DNA of 64,000 nucleotides from Stomorhina lunata (Eukaryota > Arthropoda > Insecta > Diptera > Rhiniidae): the NCBI GenBank assembly GCA_933228675.1, contig OW121741.1:15788123-15852122 (forward strand), given 5' to 3'. Below the pieces are notes generated by a model. That model did not search any database, was not told where the DNA came from, and was given only the letters and a program-made list of their open reading frames with translations. Made by a program: the position numbers and the translations under genes. Below, piece by piece: positions 27,601-40,979 of this stretch (positions within the stretch are counted from its first letter, which is position 1; each line of letters opens with the position of its first letter).

Positions 27601-29645
27601 GTTTAGTTCGAAGAATTGATCTTAATTTGTATCTTTCATGTTTTAATCTTATTTAAAATGTCTTTCCTTAAAGATATCCTCTTCAAATCTTTGGCTTTCT
27701 TCAGGAAAGAGTAGATATCTAAGATTTTTTCCAAATTTGTTTAATGTCTTTGTTTACAAAAATATTTTTTATATATTTTTTTTTGATTAATAACAAATGA
27801 TTACGCCAAAGTTTTTGGAAAAACTTTAAATATTGTTTTGTTAAGTGAGCACATTTTCCTTGTTAATTCTTCTAAGGAAACTTTCAACCAAGGGGAAGTT
27901 AGAAAGGAAATAAAACTCGGAAAAAAGTTTTCTTTTTTGAGGTTTTATTTTGAATTGTTTTGCCTTAAAGGTTTTGGATTGTATATTTTTTTTGTCATGT
28001 ATAAAAGATGGAAAAGAAATAAATAAACTGACATCAATAGTACATTAACAACTTTTTAGCTGTTAATGTTTAACGGAAAGAAACTGTGTCTGTCCTTACT
28101 TTTTTGTGTCTGTCCTTACATCTGTATATATTCGAGGCTGTTTTAATATTTCCCTCTTTTCCTTTCTTTGAAAATTTTATCTAGAATTTGATGAAAAAAA
28201 AAATAAGTTATTAAAATAAAGCATTTTATGGCTTTTCAAACATTTATAAGCAATACTTAAAAAATATATAAATAACAAGAATTTTACATTAACATCTTTT
28301 TTAACTGTCATCTTTTTTAGTTTAAAAACAAAATGTCTGTCTTTCCGTCTGTCCATCCTTCAGTCTTTTAGGATTTTTTTTTTCGATATGACTCTTTTTG
28401 CCATTAGCCATAAAGTCTAGTTACAAATATCCAATGAAAGGGGGGAAATTAAAAAAAAACTTTGTCTGTATTTGTTTGCAAAAGACTCTGGGTAAATAAA
28501 TAATTTCCTCATCAATAAACTTGAGCTATGAAAAAAATTTATTATAAATACTTGTAAAATTTCCAATTTTTGAAAAAATATGAACAAATGAACAAACATA
28601 ATAAATTGAAATCAACCGCCAAATTCCTTAAAAATTAAAATTTCTACTTCTCCTTTTCTCCTTACAAAGCTATATAATAATTTATGGCAACACTGGCTTT
28701 GCAATATTCATTTTTATTTCAACATTACGTATTTCCCTGTATAGACAAACTTCCGCCAGTTTTAGAGTTTTTATATGAGTTTTCGAAATTACTAGCAAAA
28801 AATTTGTATTTACTTAACATTTTGTTTGGGCAAAAGTGAGGGTTAAGAGGGTAAAATTTCCCTAAAAACCGTGAAAAGTGGGGGGAAAGGACAGGAAGAA
28901 TTCTTGTTTGCTAGGAAATTTAACATTTATTCATGCCCATCTTATAAAAAAATAAAAAAAAAACTTTAAAGAACTTCATCGATTTGATTTGGCATTGTGC
29001 CAATAATCAAAAATTATTGTAAACTTTACATTTTAAGTAGAAAAGTTTTTTCTTTTTCTTCTTTTCCATATCTGATGTCTCCTTAATGCTCTTACCACTA
29101 TTGGACTATTTTATCAAACTATAAACGGCAAAGTTTTTGAATTCTAGCAAATAAACACTCGTTTCATTCAGTTTAGGGATAAATTTATTTAACCATGCAG
29201 TCAGTCGTTAGACGGCAATAGTATTTACAACATAGTTAAATTAGTCTCTATCTTTATGTCTGTCTGTCTCGACGGTCAGAAGACATTAATACAGTGGAGG
29301 GGCAAAAAAAGAGTGCCGGTAATGTACAACAACCTTGAACTAGGGAGATAAGCTGTAAAATATAGAGAGACGTCGACAAAGAAATAAATTAAAAAAAAAA
29401 ATGTTGTTTTGGCATTGAATGCCAGAGATATTTCCGAGTTGGTTTTCAAAATAAAAACATAAGCCAGATTAGCAGTAAAGTAAAGTGAAAAAAAGTGGAA
29501 AATTTTAAAAAATATTTCGAGGAAAAGTTTTAAGCTTAATCCGTTAATATCTGGACAAAAAAAAGTACTTGAAAATTATAAAAAAATTTATAATTTTATT
29601 ATAATTATTCATAAATTTTAATATTTTTTAATAAATTTTAGCAGT
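27601..29645. other. Intron C-D, non-repetitive spacer
   Basis: AT-rich spacer with GTCTGTCC-type pyrimidine stretches near 28088-28130 and 28331-28370. No exon or element can be supported. Confidence 0.55.
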
Positions 29646-31155
29646 TAAACATTGTTTACCTATTGTTTACATGATGTAAATTACACAAATTATTCTAAAC
29701 TTTATAAATCTTACTCTAATTTTTGCATTTCAATCACTTATTGTTGTTCTATGTATTATTTACATGACAATTAATAATATTGATACGTTTTACATAATGT
29801 TTACATCAGGTAAATAATTATTGAAGACTGTAAAGTTTAGCATTTAATGTATTTATTCATAAATTTTAAAAAATTCTAAGAACTGTCATTATTTGGACAT
29901 TGTTTACTTATTGTTTACATGATGTAAATAATACAAATTACTCGAAATTTTATAAATCATACTCTTAATTTTACATCTTAATCACTTATTTCCATTCTAC
30001 ATTTTATTTTCATGAATATTTACATTAATGATATATTTTATGTTATCTTTACATGAAGTAAACAATCATTGAAGACTGTGAAGAGTCAAATTTGATTAAC
30101 TTATTCATAAATTTTAAAACATACTAAAAAATGTCATCATTTGGTCATTGTTTAACTATTGTTTACATGATGTAAATAATACAAATTATTCCAAACTAGA
30201 TAAATCTAACTCAAATTTTTACTTTTTAATAACTTATTTTCATTTAATATATTATTTACATAAATATTTACACTAATAATATATTTTGTGTAATCTTTAC
30301 ATGATATAAACAATTATTGAAGACTTTTGAGAATATTTTATTTATTCATAAATCTTAAAACATTTTAATAAATTTTATCATTTGGACATTGTTTACCTAT
30401 TGCTTACACGATGTAAATTATAGCAACTATTTCAAACTTTATAAGCTTAACTCTAAACTTTATATTTCGATGCCATATTGTCACTCTAGATATTATTTAC
30501 ATTCATAATATGTTTTGTGTAATGTTTACATGATGTAAACTATTAATGATGAATGTAAAGTGTAATATTTGATTTATTTATTCATGAATTTTGAAACATT
30601 CTAATAAATTTCATCATTTGGACATTGTTTACCTATTGTTTACATCAAGTTAATTATAATAATTTTTTCAAACTTTATAAGTTTAATTTAAAATTTTATA
30701 TTTCGTTCACTTATTGTCATTCTTGATATTATTTACATGAGTATTTACATTAGTGTAACATTTAATTTAATTTTTTAATTCATAAGTTTTAAAATATTTT
30801 GGTACATTTCATCATTTAGACATTGTTTACCTATTGTTTACATGATGTAAATTATTCAAATTTTTTCTAACTGTATAAAAATAATTCCAAATATTACATT
30901 TTAATTTCGTATTTTCATTTTTCATATTATTTACATTAAAAATATATCTTATGTAATCTTTACATGATGTAAACAATTATTGAAGATTGTAAACAGTAAA
31001 ATTTAATTTGTTTGTGCCTGAATTTTAAAACATTTTAATAAATTTCATCATATGGACATTGTTTACCTATTGTTTACATGATGTAAGTAATTCATAAATT
31101 CAAAGACTTCCTCAAAATTTCAATCACTTTGACAACGTTTACCTATTATTTATAT
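29646..31155 (+). repeat. About 240 bp tandem repeat with TTTACATGATGTAAA core
   Basis: Six full copies and a partial one of a unit of about 235-248 bp. Each begins near ACATTGTTTACCTATTG, followed by TTTACATGATGTAAA (near-palindromic) and a second ACATGATGTAAAC about 170 bp later. Copy starts are near 29650, 29896, 30144, 30385, 30622, 30820 and 31056. The period is not an exact multiple of 31 bp. Confidence 0.85.
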
Positions 31156-31159
31156 GATG

Positions 31160-32665
31160 TAAATTATAGGAAACTTTTTGAAAAATTTTCTATAAAAATA
31201 GAACATTTTTGAAAAATTTCCTATAAAAATAGAAAATTTTTGAACAATTTCTTATAAAAATAAAAAATTTTTGAAAAATCTCCTATAAAAATAGAAAATT
31301 TTTGAAAAATTTCCAAAAAAATTGAAAATTTTTGAAAAATTTTCTATAAAAATAGAAATTTTTGAAAAATTTCCTATAAAAAATAGAAAATTTTTGAAAA
31401 AAATTCCTATAAAAATAAAAAAATTTAGAAAAATTTGCTATAAAAAAAGAAAATTTTTGAAAAATTTCCTATAAAAATAGAAAATTTTTGAAAAATTTTA
31501 TATAAAAATAGAAAATTTTTGAAAAATTTTATATAAAAATCGAAAATTTTTAAAAAACTTCCTATAAAAATATAAAATTTTTGAAAAATTTCCTATAAAA
31601 ATAGAAAATTTTTGAAAAATTTCCTATAAAAATAGAAAATTTTTGAAAAATTTCCTATAAAAATAGAAAATTTTTGAAAAAATTCCCATAAAAATAGAAA
31701 ATTTTTGAAAAATTTCCTATAAAAATAGAAAATTTTTGAAAAATTTCCTATAAAAATAGAAAATTTTTGAAAAATTTCCTATAAAAATAGAAAATTTTTG
31801 AAAAATTTCCTATAAAAATAGAAAATTATTGAAAAATTTCCTATAAAAATAGTAAATTTTTGAAAAATTTCCTATAAAAATAGTAAATTTTTGAAAAATC
31901 TCCTATAAAAATAGAAAATTTTTGAAAAATTTCCTATAAAAATAGAAAATTTTTGAAAAATTTCCTATAAAAATAAAAAATTATTGGAAAATTTCCTATA
32001 AAAAAAGAAAATTTTTGAAAAATTTCCTATAAAAATAGAAAATTTTTGAAAAATTTCCTATAAAAATAGAAAATTTTTGAAAAATTTCCTATAAAAATAG
32101 AAAATTTTTGAAAAATTTCCTATAAAAATAGAAAATTTTTGAAAAATTTCCTATAAAAATAGAAAATTTTTGAAAAATTCCTATCAGAATATAAAATTTT
32201 TGAAAAATTTCCTATAAAAATAGAAAATTTTTGAAAAATTTCCTATAAAAATAGAAAATTTTTGAAAAATTTCCTATAAAAATAGAAAATTTTTGAGAAT
32301 TTTCCTATAAAAATAGGAAATTTTTGAAAAATTTCCTATAAAAATAGGAAATTTTTGAAAAATATCCTATAAAAACAGGAAATTTTTGAAAAATTTCCTA
32401 TAAAAATAGAAAATTTTTAAAAATTTTCCTATAAAAATAGAAAATTTTTGAAAAATTTCCTATAAAAATAGAACATTTTGAAAAATTTCCTTTAAAAATA
32501 GAAAATTTTTGAAAAATTTCCTATATGAAAAGAAAATTTTTGAAAAATTTCTATAAAAGTTGAAAATTTTTAAAAAATTTCCTATAAAAGTAGAAAATTT
32601 TTGTAAAATTTTCTATAAAAATTATAAATTTTTGATAAATTTTCTATAAAAATAGAACATTTTTA
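31160..32665 (+). repeat. 31 bp TTTTTGAAAAA tandem array, + orientation
   Basis: About 48 units with low divergence. A unit reads TTTCCTATAAAAATAGAAAA followed by TTTTTGAAAAA. Variants with TAGGAAA instead of TAGAAAA appear near 32310-32400. The family differs in sequence from the TGTTGC arrays but has the same period. Confidence 0.95.
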
Positions 32666-33877
32666 AATCTCTTTTCCTTTGAAGAAACAATAAAAATTTG
32701 TGTCTTCCATTTTTGTTGGAAACATTTTGTAAAAAATTATTTAAATACATGTAAAAAATGTATGTCTCTGATTTTTTTTTAATATATTTGTATTTAAATT
32801 TCTTTTATGTTTTAAGATTTATGGAAAATATTTCTATTGATTTAAAAAAGTTTGCCAAATTTGTTTTATTGATTGATTTAAATTTCTTAAAGCAAAATTT
32901 TTCCTTCTAAGTGAGGGCCACCCCTTTTGTTATATTTTTCCTAAATTCCCAGTTTAATTTATAACTTTATACACATTTTTTGTTTCTTAAACAAATAAAA
33001 CTAAAAAGCTCCAGACTTTCTGTAACTCTTTATTCTTAACCAAATAAACTTTTTACCAACCTAACAATAATATTTTCTTATTGTTGCTAATGATAGTCAA
33101 GCCAAAGGGTTTGGGTTTTCACATAAAGCAACAAATTAAGGACCTTGTTTTCCAAAAAGCTTAAAGTACAAAAGAAAATTCAAAAAGTATGTTTTCAGCT
33201 AAGTTTATAGAGTTAGGAAAATGGCGAAAGAAAAAGGTTTAAATGTCGCGTTCATAAGGTAATAATTTTCAGTTGGCGCATTTAAATATTTGCTTTTTTA
33301 GTGCTGGCGCATATTAAAGTAAATTTTCAGGGCATATTAGTTTTACTAGCAAAAGCGTGAGGGCGTCAGGGTGTCTTTAAAGGAGGGGGGAGGTTTAAAG
33401 TAAAAAGGTTGATAGAGGTTAACAACAAAAACTACGTAAAAACATAAATTTTCTTACAAAAATATGCTGTTCTTGAACACTGAAACTCTTTCCCAAACAC
33501 ACACACTCCAACACTAGAATTTCACTTAAAGTCCTTTTACAAGGATAAAGGAATTTCTGTTAAAGTCTAAATATCTAGGGCTGTAAAAATATGTGTATGT
33601 GTGTTTCATGGTGCGTGTTTAAAATAATTTTTTATGAATATTGAAAAAACATGTAAAACGAGTATAAATAAATAACTTAACTTTACTAAAGTTTATAATA
33701 TTTGTTGTTGAATTCCTTGACAAAAATTTATTTAGATTATTTATATTAAATGTTTTTTTAGTTTGTTGATAGTTATGACAAAATTTGGCAAATTTTGGGA
33801 AAGGGAAAACTATTTATAAAATTTATGTTGGAATATTAATAATATTTGTTAATTTTCTTTATTTTTTATATTTTAAG
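32666..33877. other. End of intron C-D with the exon D acceptor
   Basis: Non-repetitive AT-rich sequence. A short G-run lies at about 33383-33390. The exon D acceptor TTTTATATTTTAAG ends it. No gene is supported. Confidence 0.6.
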
Positions 33878-34017
33878 GTTATGAATGGATTGGCTGGCGT
33901 AACGATACCCCTGGTTTAATGGGTAAACCTGTTGAAATTGTCTTTGAATTTGATACAGTGAGAAATTTTAGTGCCATTATCTTGCATACGAATAATATGT
34001 TTACCAAGGATGTGCAG
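33878..34017 (+). CDS. DDR-like gene, exon D: discoidin-like domain, middle
   Basis: Residues 187 (shared) to 233. YEWIGW and VEIVFEFDTVRNFSAI followed by HTNNM match YDYVGW, VEMEFEFDRLRAFQAM and HCNNM of DDR1. Two N-glycosylation sequons, NDT and NFS, are visible. The cysteine of the vertebrate H-C-N-N segment is threonine here. The acceptor is the weaker ATATTTTAAG at 33877, supported by the frame join (G|GT gives Gly before YEW). The donor is CAG|GTGAGT after 34017, phase 0. The exon lies between the 31.2-32.7 kb array and the degenerate array starting at about 34.05 kb. Confidence 0.92.
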
Positions 34018-34049
34018 GTGAGTCAAAAATTAGAACCTAAAAATCAGAA

Positions 34050-35190
34050 TATTAAGAACAATTTTCAATAAAAATAAAAAAAACTTTGAAAAATTTCTTA
34101 TAAAAATTGAAAATTTTGAAAAAATTTCCTATAAAACTAGAAAACGTTGCTATAAAAATAGGAAATTTTTGAAAAATTTTCTTGTAAAAATTATAATTTT
34201 TAAAAAATTTTTGAAAAATTTTTCTATAAAAATTAAAAATTTTTGATAAATTTTCTATAATAATAGAAAAATTTTGAAAAATTTTCTATAAAAACAGAAA
34301 ATTTTTGAAAAATTTTCTATAAAAATAGAAAATTTCCCAAAGAAAATAGTAAATTTTTGAAAAACATCCTAAAAAAATAGTTAATATAAAAAAAAATCCT
34401 ATACAAATAATAAAGTTTTCAACAAATTTCCTGTAAAAATAGTATTTTTTAAAAATTTCCTATAAAAATAGTAAATTTTTTAAAATTTTCTTATAAATAT
34501 AGAAAAAATTTTAAAATTTTCTTTAAAAGAAGGGAAATTTTTAAAAATTTTCTTTAAAAGTGTGGAAATTTTTTAAAATTTTCTTCAAAAGTATGGAAAT
34601 TTTTTAAAATTTTATTTAAAAGTATGGACATTTTTTTAAATTTCCTATAAAATAGTAAACTTTTGACAAATAAAAACAGTAAATTTTTGACAAATTTCCG
34701 ATTAAAATAGTAAATTTTTTAAAAATTTCCTATAAAAATAGTACATTTTTGAAAAATTTTGTATAAAAATGGTAAATTTTGGAAAAAATTTTTATAAAAA
34801 TATAAAATTTTTGAAAAATTTCTTATAAAAATAGTAAATTTTAAAAAATTTCCTATAAAAATAGTAAATTTTTAAAAAATTTCTTATAAAAATAGAAAAA
34901 TTTTGAAAATTTTCTTTAAAAGTATGGAAATTTTTTAAAATTTTCTTTAGAAGTATGGAAATTTTTTAAAATTTTCTTTAAAAGTATTGAAATTTCTTAA
35001 TTTTTTTTAAAGTATGGACATTTTTTAAAATTTTCATTAAAAGTATGGAAATTTTGTAAAATTTTCTTTTAATGTATGGAAATTTTTTAAAGTTTTCCTT
35101 AAAAGTATGGAAATTTTTAAAAATATCCTTAAAAATATGGACATTTTTAAAATTTCTTATAAAAATATTAAAATTTTAAAAAATTTTCCA
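34050..35190 (+). repeat. Degenerate 31 bp arrays in intron D-E (two unit types)
   Basis: From 34050 to about 34900, diverged TTTTTGAAAAA-type units (TTCCTATAAAAATAGTAAAT) in + orientation. From about 34520, and dominantly 34910-35150, a second unit containing TTTTCTTTAAAAGTATGGAA and ATTTTTTAAAA, also 31 bp. Together they fill almost all of the 1.2 kb intron between exons D and E. Confidence 0.88.
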
Positions 35191-35249
35191 TTTAATAGTA
35201 AATTTAGAAAAACTTTGTTTAACCTAAAACTTTTTTATACTCTTTTTAG

Positions 35250-35457
35250 GTCTTTGTCCATGCCAAAGTCTTCTTTAGCATTGGCGGCCGTCACTTTTCT
35301 GGTGAGCCCGTCCATTTCTCTTATATGCCCGATACTATCATGGATCATGCTCGAGATGTCACCATCAAATTGCATCATCGCGTGGGCAAATATTTGAAAA
35401 TAAATTTATATTTTGCTGTCAAATGGATAATGCTGTCAGAAATATCTTTTGTATCAG
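35250..35457 (+). CDS. DDR-like gene, exon E: end of the discoidin-like domain
   Basis: Residues 234-302 plus one base. GGRHFSGEPVHFSYMPD matches the E-G-E-P strand of DDR1, and AVKWIMLSEISFVS matches the closing AGPWLLFSEISFIS motif that ends the DDR discoidin-like domain. No cysteine is present in this exon or anywhere in the domain. The acceptor is ACTCTTTTTAG at 35249. The donor is TCAG|GTAAGA after 35457, phase 1. The next intron carries the largest and most homogeneous repeat array of the window. Confidence 0.93.
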
Positions 35458-36954
35458 GTAAGAGGAAAAAAGGGAATGTATTAAAATATTTATATTGAAA
35501 AAAAATAAAAAAACAGAGTTGGGTTGTTTTTGAATATAATCAAAACTAAAATCATTTTCAGCTTCATTTCACTTTCAAGTGTCAAACACTTGAAAATGCA
35601 TTTTGCATAGATTTTTTTGTGCTACATTTTTTGTGTGGAACTCCATTGAAATCATTGATTGCACTTGAATGCATTTCATGATAAAACCAGCCATTCATAC
35701 GTCCTTTTGTCCATCCCTTTAAACTGTCTGTCCTTTCGCTTTAGGTTTGCCTGAATGCCGAGCAGTAGCTGGGTTTTTGCATTTACCAACATTTTGATTA
35801 TCATCAATGGACAATGACATTTAAAATGCATTCAGAAAATATTGAGTAAGGAAGAGATATCATATAAATCCTTAGGTTTAGGGGTAGGGGGAATAATTTT
35901 ATGTACTGAACTTTGAGCAAAGGAAGAAGTCAATAAAAACTGTCCTTAGATTTTATATACAAAAATATATTAAATACTGCAATATTTTTTTGATATTCAT
36001 TCAATATCCTAAAAAAGTGAACTTACCCCTAATATTGACTATTATTTGTAAGACAAATACATTTAACTAGGGAAAAGTAAATGTGTTTGTAGGTATTTGT
36101 ATTTATAAAGACAAATCATTTTTATTGTTTTGTCATAGTATTTGCTTCTAAAGGATAAAACCCAATACCTTTATGAATTTTTTTTAGTCAGGGATGGTTA
36201 TGACAAACAAAAGAAACGTTTAAATTGATTTAAAAAGGAATTTTAAAATGATATGATTTAAATCTAGAAAAAGAAGTTCAAGAGAAACAGATAAAGCCTT
36301 AAATATTTAAAAAAATCCTTTTCAAATCATATCTTTAAGACTTCCTTTAACACCCCCTACTCCTCCAAAGAAAATCAGTTTCATCTTAAAAAAAAACAAA
36401 AATCCTTTGAAGTTTTTCCTTTATTTTCCTTAAACCCTTTTGAATTTCAAAAATAAGAAAAGTATTATTGTTTATTTATCTATTAGCGTTTAAATAAAAA
36501 AGCTTCTTATCTAGGTATTTAAAAATTTTCTATAAAATAAACTCCCTTCTTTGATTTTATAACCTTTCTCAGTTTGACAATGAATTCATGCCTCCATTTA
36601 AAATTTTCAATTTAACCCTTTTATTTTCTGTCTTTTATATATTATGAATTCTCTTTAAATCTTTACAAAAACGCAAAATAACATTAAATATGCATTTTTT
36701 TGTAATTAAGGTATTTCCTTTACATAAATCATATTCAAAATTATGGTTTTTTTTGACACTGTTGAATGCAAACAGGCGTTAAAGATTGCCTTATCTTAAA
36801 GCTTTCATGATAAAAGCTTTAGAAGCAAGACAAAGAACAATAAGCGTGTGAAATTCAAAAGGGAAGTAACACGCACTTTTGGGACAAAGGAATCAAAAAA
36901 TTCATTAAAAATTTCAAAATTCTTTTAAGCAAAACATAAATATTTTGAATATAA
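35458..36954. other. Intron E-F, non-repetitive part
   Basis: AT-rich sequence with a less AT-rich stretch at about 35560-35830. No coding frame with splice support and no RNA gene is recognised. Confidence 0.55.
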
Positions 36955-39900
36955 AAAAATTCTCATTTTTATAGGAAATATTTCAAAAATTTCCTATTTT
37001 TATAGGATTTTTTTCAAAAATTTCCCATTTTTATAGGAAATTTTTCACAAATTTCCTATTTTTATAAGAAATTTTTCAAAAATTTCCTATTTTTATAGGA
37101 AATTTTCTATTTTTATAGGAAATTTTTCAAAAATTTCCTATTTTTATAGGAAATTTTTCAAAAATTTCCTATTTTTATAGGAAATTTTTCAAAAATTTCC
37201 TATTTTTATAGGAAATTTTTCAAAAATTTCCTATTTTTATAGGAAATTTTTCAAAAATTTCCTATTTTTATAGGAAATTTTTCAAAAATTTCCTATTTTT
37301 ATAGGAAATTTTTCAAAAATTTCCTATTTTTATAGGAAATTTTTCAAAAATTTCCTATTTTTATAGGAAATTTTTCAAAAATTTCCTATTTTTATAGGAA
37401 ATTTTTCAAAAATTTCCTATTTTTATAGGAAATTTTTCAAAAATTTCCTATTTTTATAGGAAATTTTTCAAAAATTTCCTATTTTTAAAGGAAATTTTTC
37501 AAAAATTTCCTATTTTTATAGGAAATTTTTCAAAAATTTCCTATTTTTATAGGAAATTTTTCAAAAATTTCCTATTTTCAGAGGAAATTTTTCAAAAATT
37601 TCCTTTTTTTATAGGAAATTTTTCAAAAATTTCCTATTTCTATAGGAAATTTTTCAAAAATTTCCTATTTTTATAGGAAATTTTTCAAAAATTTCCTATT
37701 TTTATAGGAAATTTTTCAAAAATTTCCTATTTTTATAGGAAATTTTTCAAAAATTTCCTATTTTTATAGGAAATTTTTCAAAAATTTCCTATTTTTATAG
37801 GAAATTTTTCAAAAATTTCCTATTTTTATAGGAAATTTTTCAAAAATTTCCTATTTTTATAGGAAATTTTTCAAAAATTTCCTATTTTTATAGGAAATTT
37901 TTCAAAAATTTCCTATTTTTATAGGAAATTTTTCAAAAATTTCCTATTTTTATAGGAAATTTTTCAAAAATTTCCTATTTTTATAGGAAATTTTTCAAAA
38001 ATTTCCTATTTTTATAGGAAATTTTTCAAAAATTTCCTATTTTTATAGGAAATTTTTCAAAAATTTCCTATTTTTATAGGAAATTTTTCAAAAATTTCCT
38101 ATTTTTATAGGAAATTTTTCAAAAATTTCCTATTTTTATAGGAAATTTTTCAAAAATTTCCTATTTTTATAGGAAATTTTTCAAAAATTTCCTATTTTTA
38201 TAGGAAATTTTTCAAAAATTTCCTATTTTTATAGGAAATTTTTCAAAAATTTCCTATTTTTATAGGAAATTTTTCAAAAATTTCCTATTTTTATAGGAAA
38301 TTTTTCAAAAATTTCCTATTTTTATAGGAAATTTTTCAAAAATTTCCTATTTTTATAGGAAATTTTTCAAAAATTTCCTATTTTTATAGGAAATTTTTCA
38401 AAAATTTCCTATTTTTATAGGAAATTTTTCAAAAATTTCCTATTTTTATAGGAAATTTTTCAATAATTTCCTATTTTTATAGAAAATTTTTAAAAATTTC
38501 CTATTTTTATAGGAAATTTTTCAAAAATTTCCTATTTTTATAGGAAATTTTTCAAAAATTTCCTATTTTTATAGGAAATTTTTCAAAAATTTCCTATTTT
38601 TATAGGAAATTTTTCAAAAATTTCCTATTTTTATAGGAAATTTTTCAAAAATTTCCTATTTTTATAGGAAATTTTTCAAAAATTTCCTATTTTTATAGGA
38701 AATTTTTCAAAAATTTCCTATTTTTATAGGAAATTTTTCAAAAATTTAATATTTTTATAGAAAATTTTTCAAAAATTTCCTATTTTTATAGGAAATTTTT
38801 CAAAAATTTCCTATTTTTATAGGAAATTTTTCAAAAATTTCCTATTTTTATAGGAAATTTTTCAAAAATTTCCTATTTTTATAGGAAATTTTTCAAAAAT
38901 TTCCTATTTTTATAGGAAATTTTTCAAAAATTTCCTATTTTTATAGGAAATTTTTCAAAAATTTCCTATTTTTATAGGAAATTTTTCAAAAATATCCTAT
39001 TTTTATAGGAAATTTTTCAAACATTTCCTATTTTTATAGGAAATTTTTCAAAAATTTCCTATTTTTATAGGAAATTTTTCAAAAATTTTCTATTTTTATA
39101 GGACATTTTTCAAAAATTTCCTATTTTTATAGGAAATTTTTCAAAAATTTCCTATTTTTATAGGAAATTTTTCAAAAATTTCCTATTTTTATAGGAAACT
39201 TTTCAAAAATTTCCTATTTTTATAGGAAATTTTTCAAAAATTTCCTATAAGGAAATTTTTCAAAAATTTCCTATTTTTATAGGAAATTTTTCAAAAATTT
39301 CCTATTTTTATAGGAAACTTTTCAAAAATTTGCTATTTTTATAGGAAATTTTTCAAAAATTTCCTATTTTTATAGGAAATTTTTCAAAAATTTCCTATTT
39401 TTATAGGAAATTTTTCAAAAATTTCCTATTTTTATAGGAAATTTTTCAAAAATTTCCTATTTTTATAGGAAATTTTTCAAAAATTTCCTATTTTTATTGG
39501 AAATTTTTCAAAAATTTCCTATTTTTATAGGAAATTTTTCAAAAATTTCCTATTTTTATAGGAAATTTTTCAAAAATTTCCTATTTTTATAGGAAATTTT
39601 TCAAAAATTTCCTATTTTTATAGGAAATTTTTCAAAAATTTCCTATTTTTATAGGAAATTTTTCAAAAATTTCCTATTTTTATAGGAAATTTTTCAAAAA
39701 TTTCCTATTTTTATAGGAAATTTTTCAAAAATTTCCTATTTTTATAGGAAATTTTTCAAAAATTTCCTATTTTATAGGAAATTTTTCAAAAATTTCCTAT
39801 TTTTATAGGAAATTTTTAAAAAATTTCCTATTTTTATAGGAAATTTTTCAAAAATTTCCTATTTTTATAGGAAATTTTTCAAAAATTTCCTATTTTTATA

Positions 39901-40905
39901 GGAAATTTTTCAAAAATTTCCTATTTTTATAGGAAATTTTCCAAAAATTTCCTATTTTTATAGGAAATTTTTCAAAAATTTCTTATTTTTATAGGAAATT
40001 TTTCAAAAATTTCTTATTTTTATAGGAAATTTTTCAAAAATTTCCTATTTTTATAGGAAATTTTCCAAAAATTTCCAATTTTTATAGGAAATTTTTCAAA
40101 AATTTCCTATTTTTATAGGAAATTTTTCAAAAATTTCCTATTTTTATAGGAAATTTTTCAAAAATTTCCTATTTTTATAGGAAATTTTTCAAAAATTTCC
40201 TATTTTTATAGGAAATTTTTCAAAAATTTCCTATTTTTATAGGAAATTTTTCAAAAATTTCCTATTTTTATAGGAAATTTTTCAAAAATTTCCTATTTTT
40301 ATAGGAAATTTTTCAAAAATTTCCTATTTTTATAGGAAATTTTTCAAAAATTTCCTATTTTTATAGGAAATTTTTCAAAAATTTCCTATTTTTATAGGAA
40401 ATTTTTCAAAAATTTCCTATTTTTATAGGAAATTTTTCAAAAATTTCCTATTTTTATAGGAAATTTTTCAAAAATTTCCTATTTTTATAGGAAATTTTTC
40501 AAAAATTTCCTATTTTTATAGGAAATTTTTCAAAAATTTCCTAATTTTATAGGAAATTTTTCAAAAATTTCCTATTTTTATAGGAAATTTTTCAAAAATT
40601 TCCTATTTTTATAGGAAATTTTTCAAAAATTTCCTATTTTTATAGGAAATTTTTCAAAAATTTCCTATTTTTATAGGAAATTTTTCAAAAATTTCCTATT
40701 TTTATAGGAAATTTTTCAAAAATTTCCTATTTTTATAGGAAATTTTTCAAAAATTTCCTATTTTTATAGGAAATTTTTCAAAAATTTCCTATTTTTATAG
40801 GAAATTTTTCAAAAATTTCCTATTTTTATAGGAAATTTTTCAAAAATTTCCTATTTTTATAGGAAATTTTTCAAAAATTTCCTATTTTTATAGAAAATCA
40901 TCAAA
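36955..40905 (-). repeat. 31 bp TTTTTCAAAAA tandem array, inverted and highly homogeneous
   Basis: About 126 units of 31 bp, nearly identical over almost 4 kb, in the orientation opposite to the 31.2-32.7 kb array. Each unit holds GGAAATTTTT, one C, then AAAAATTTCC, a perfect palindrome with a single-base centre. The remainder, CCTAT-TTTT-ATAGG across the unit join, is a second hairpin. Scattered point changes and a short deletion at about 39247 are the main breaks. Assembly copy number should be treated with caution. Confidence 0.97.
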
Positions 40906-40979
40906 AATTAGTCAAAGATTTCTTAATTGACTATTTAATAGAAAATTTTTTAAAATTTTTCTATTGAATTTTTTCAAAT

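Noticed and set aside
35107..35397. 96-codon + strand frame overlapping exon E
   Set aside because: Wrong frame. The overlapping frame encodes the GGRHFSGEP and LSEISFVS motifs of the DDR fold with correct splice junctions.
36955..40905. A regular array with identical short repeats, considered as a CRISPR array
   Set aside because: There are no variable spacers between repeats, the unit is purely tandem, and the sequence is clearly from a eukaryote.
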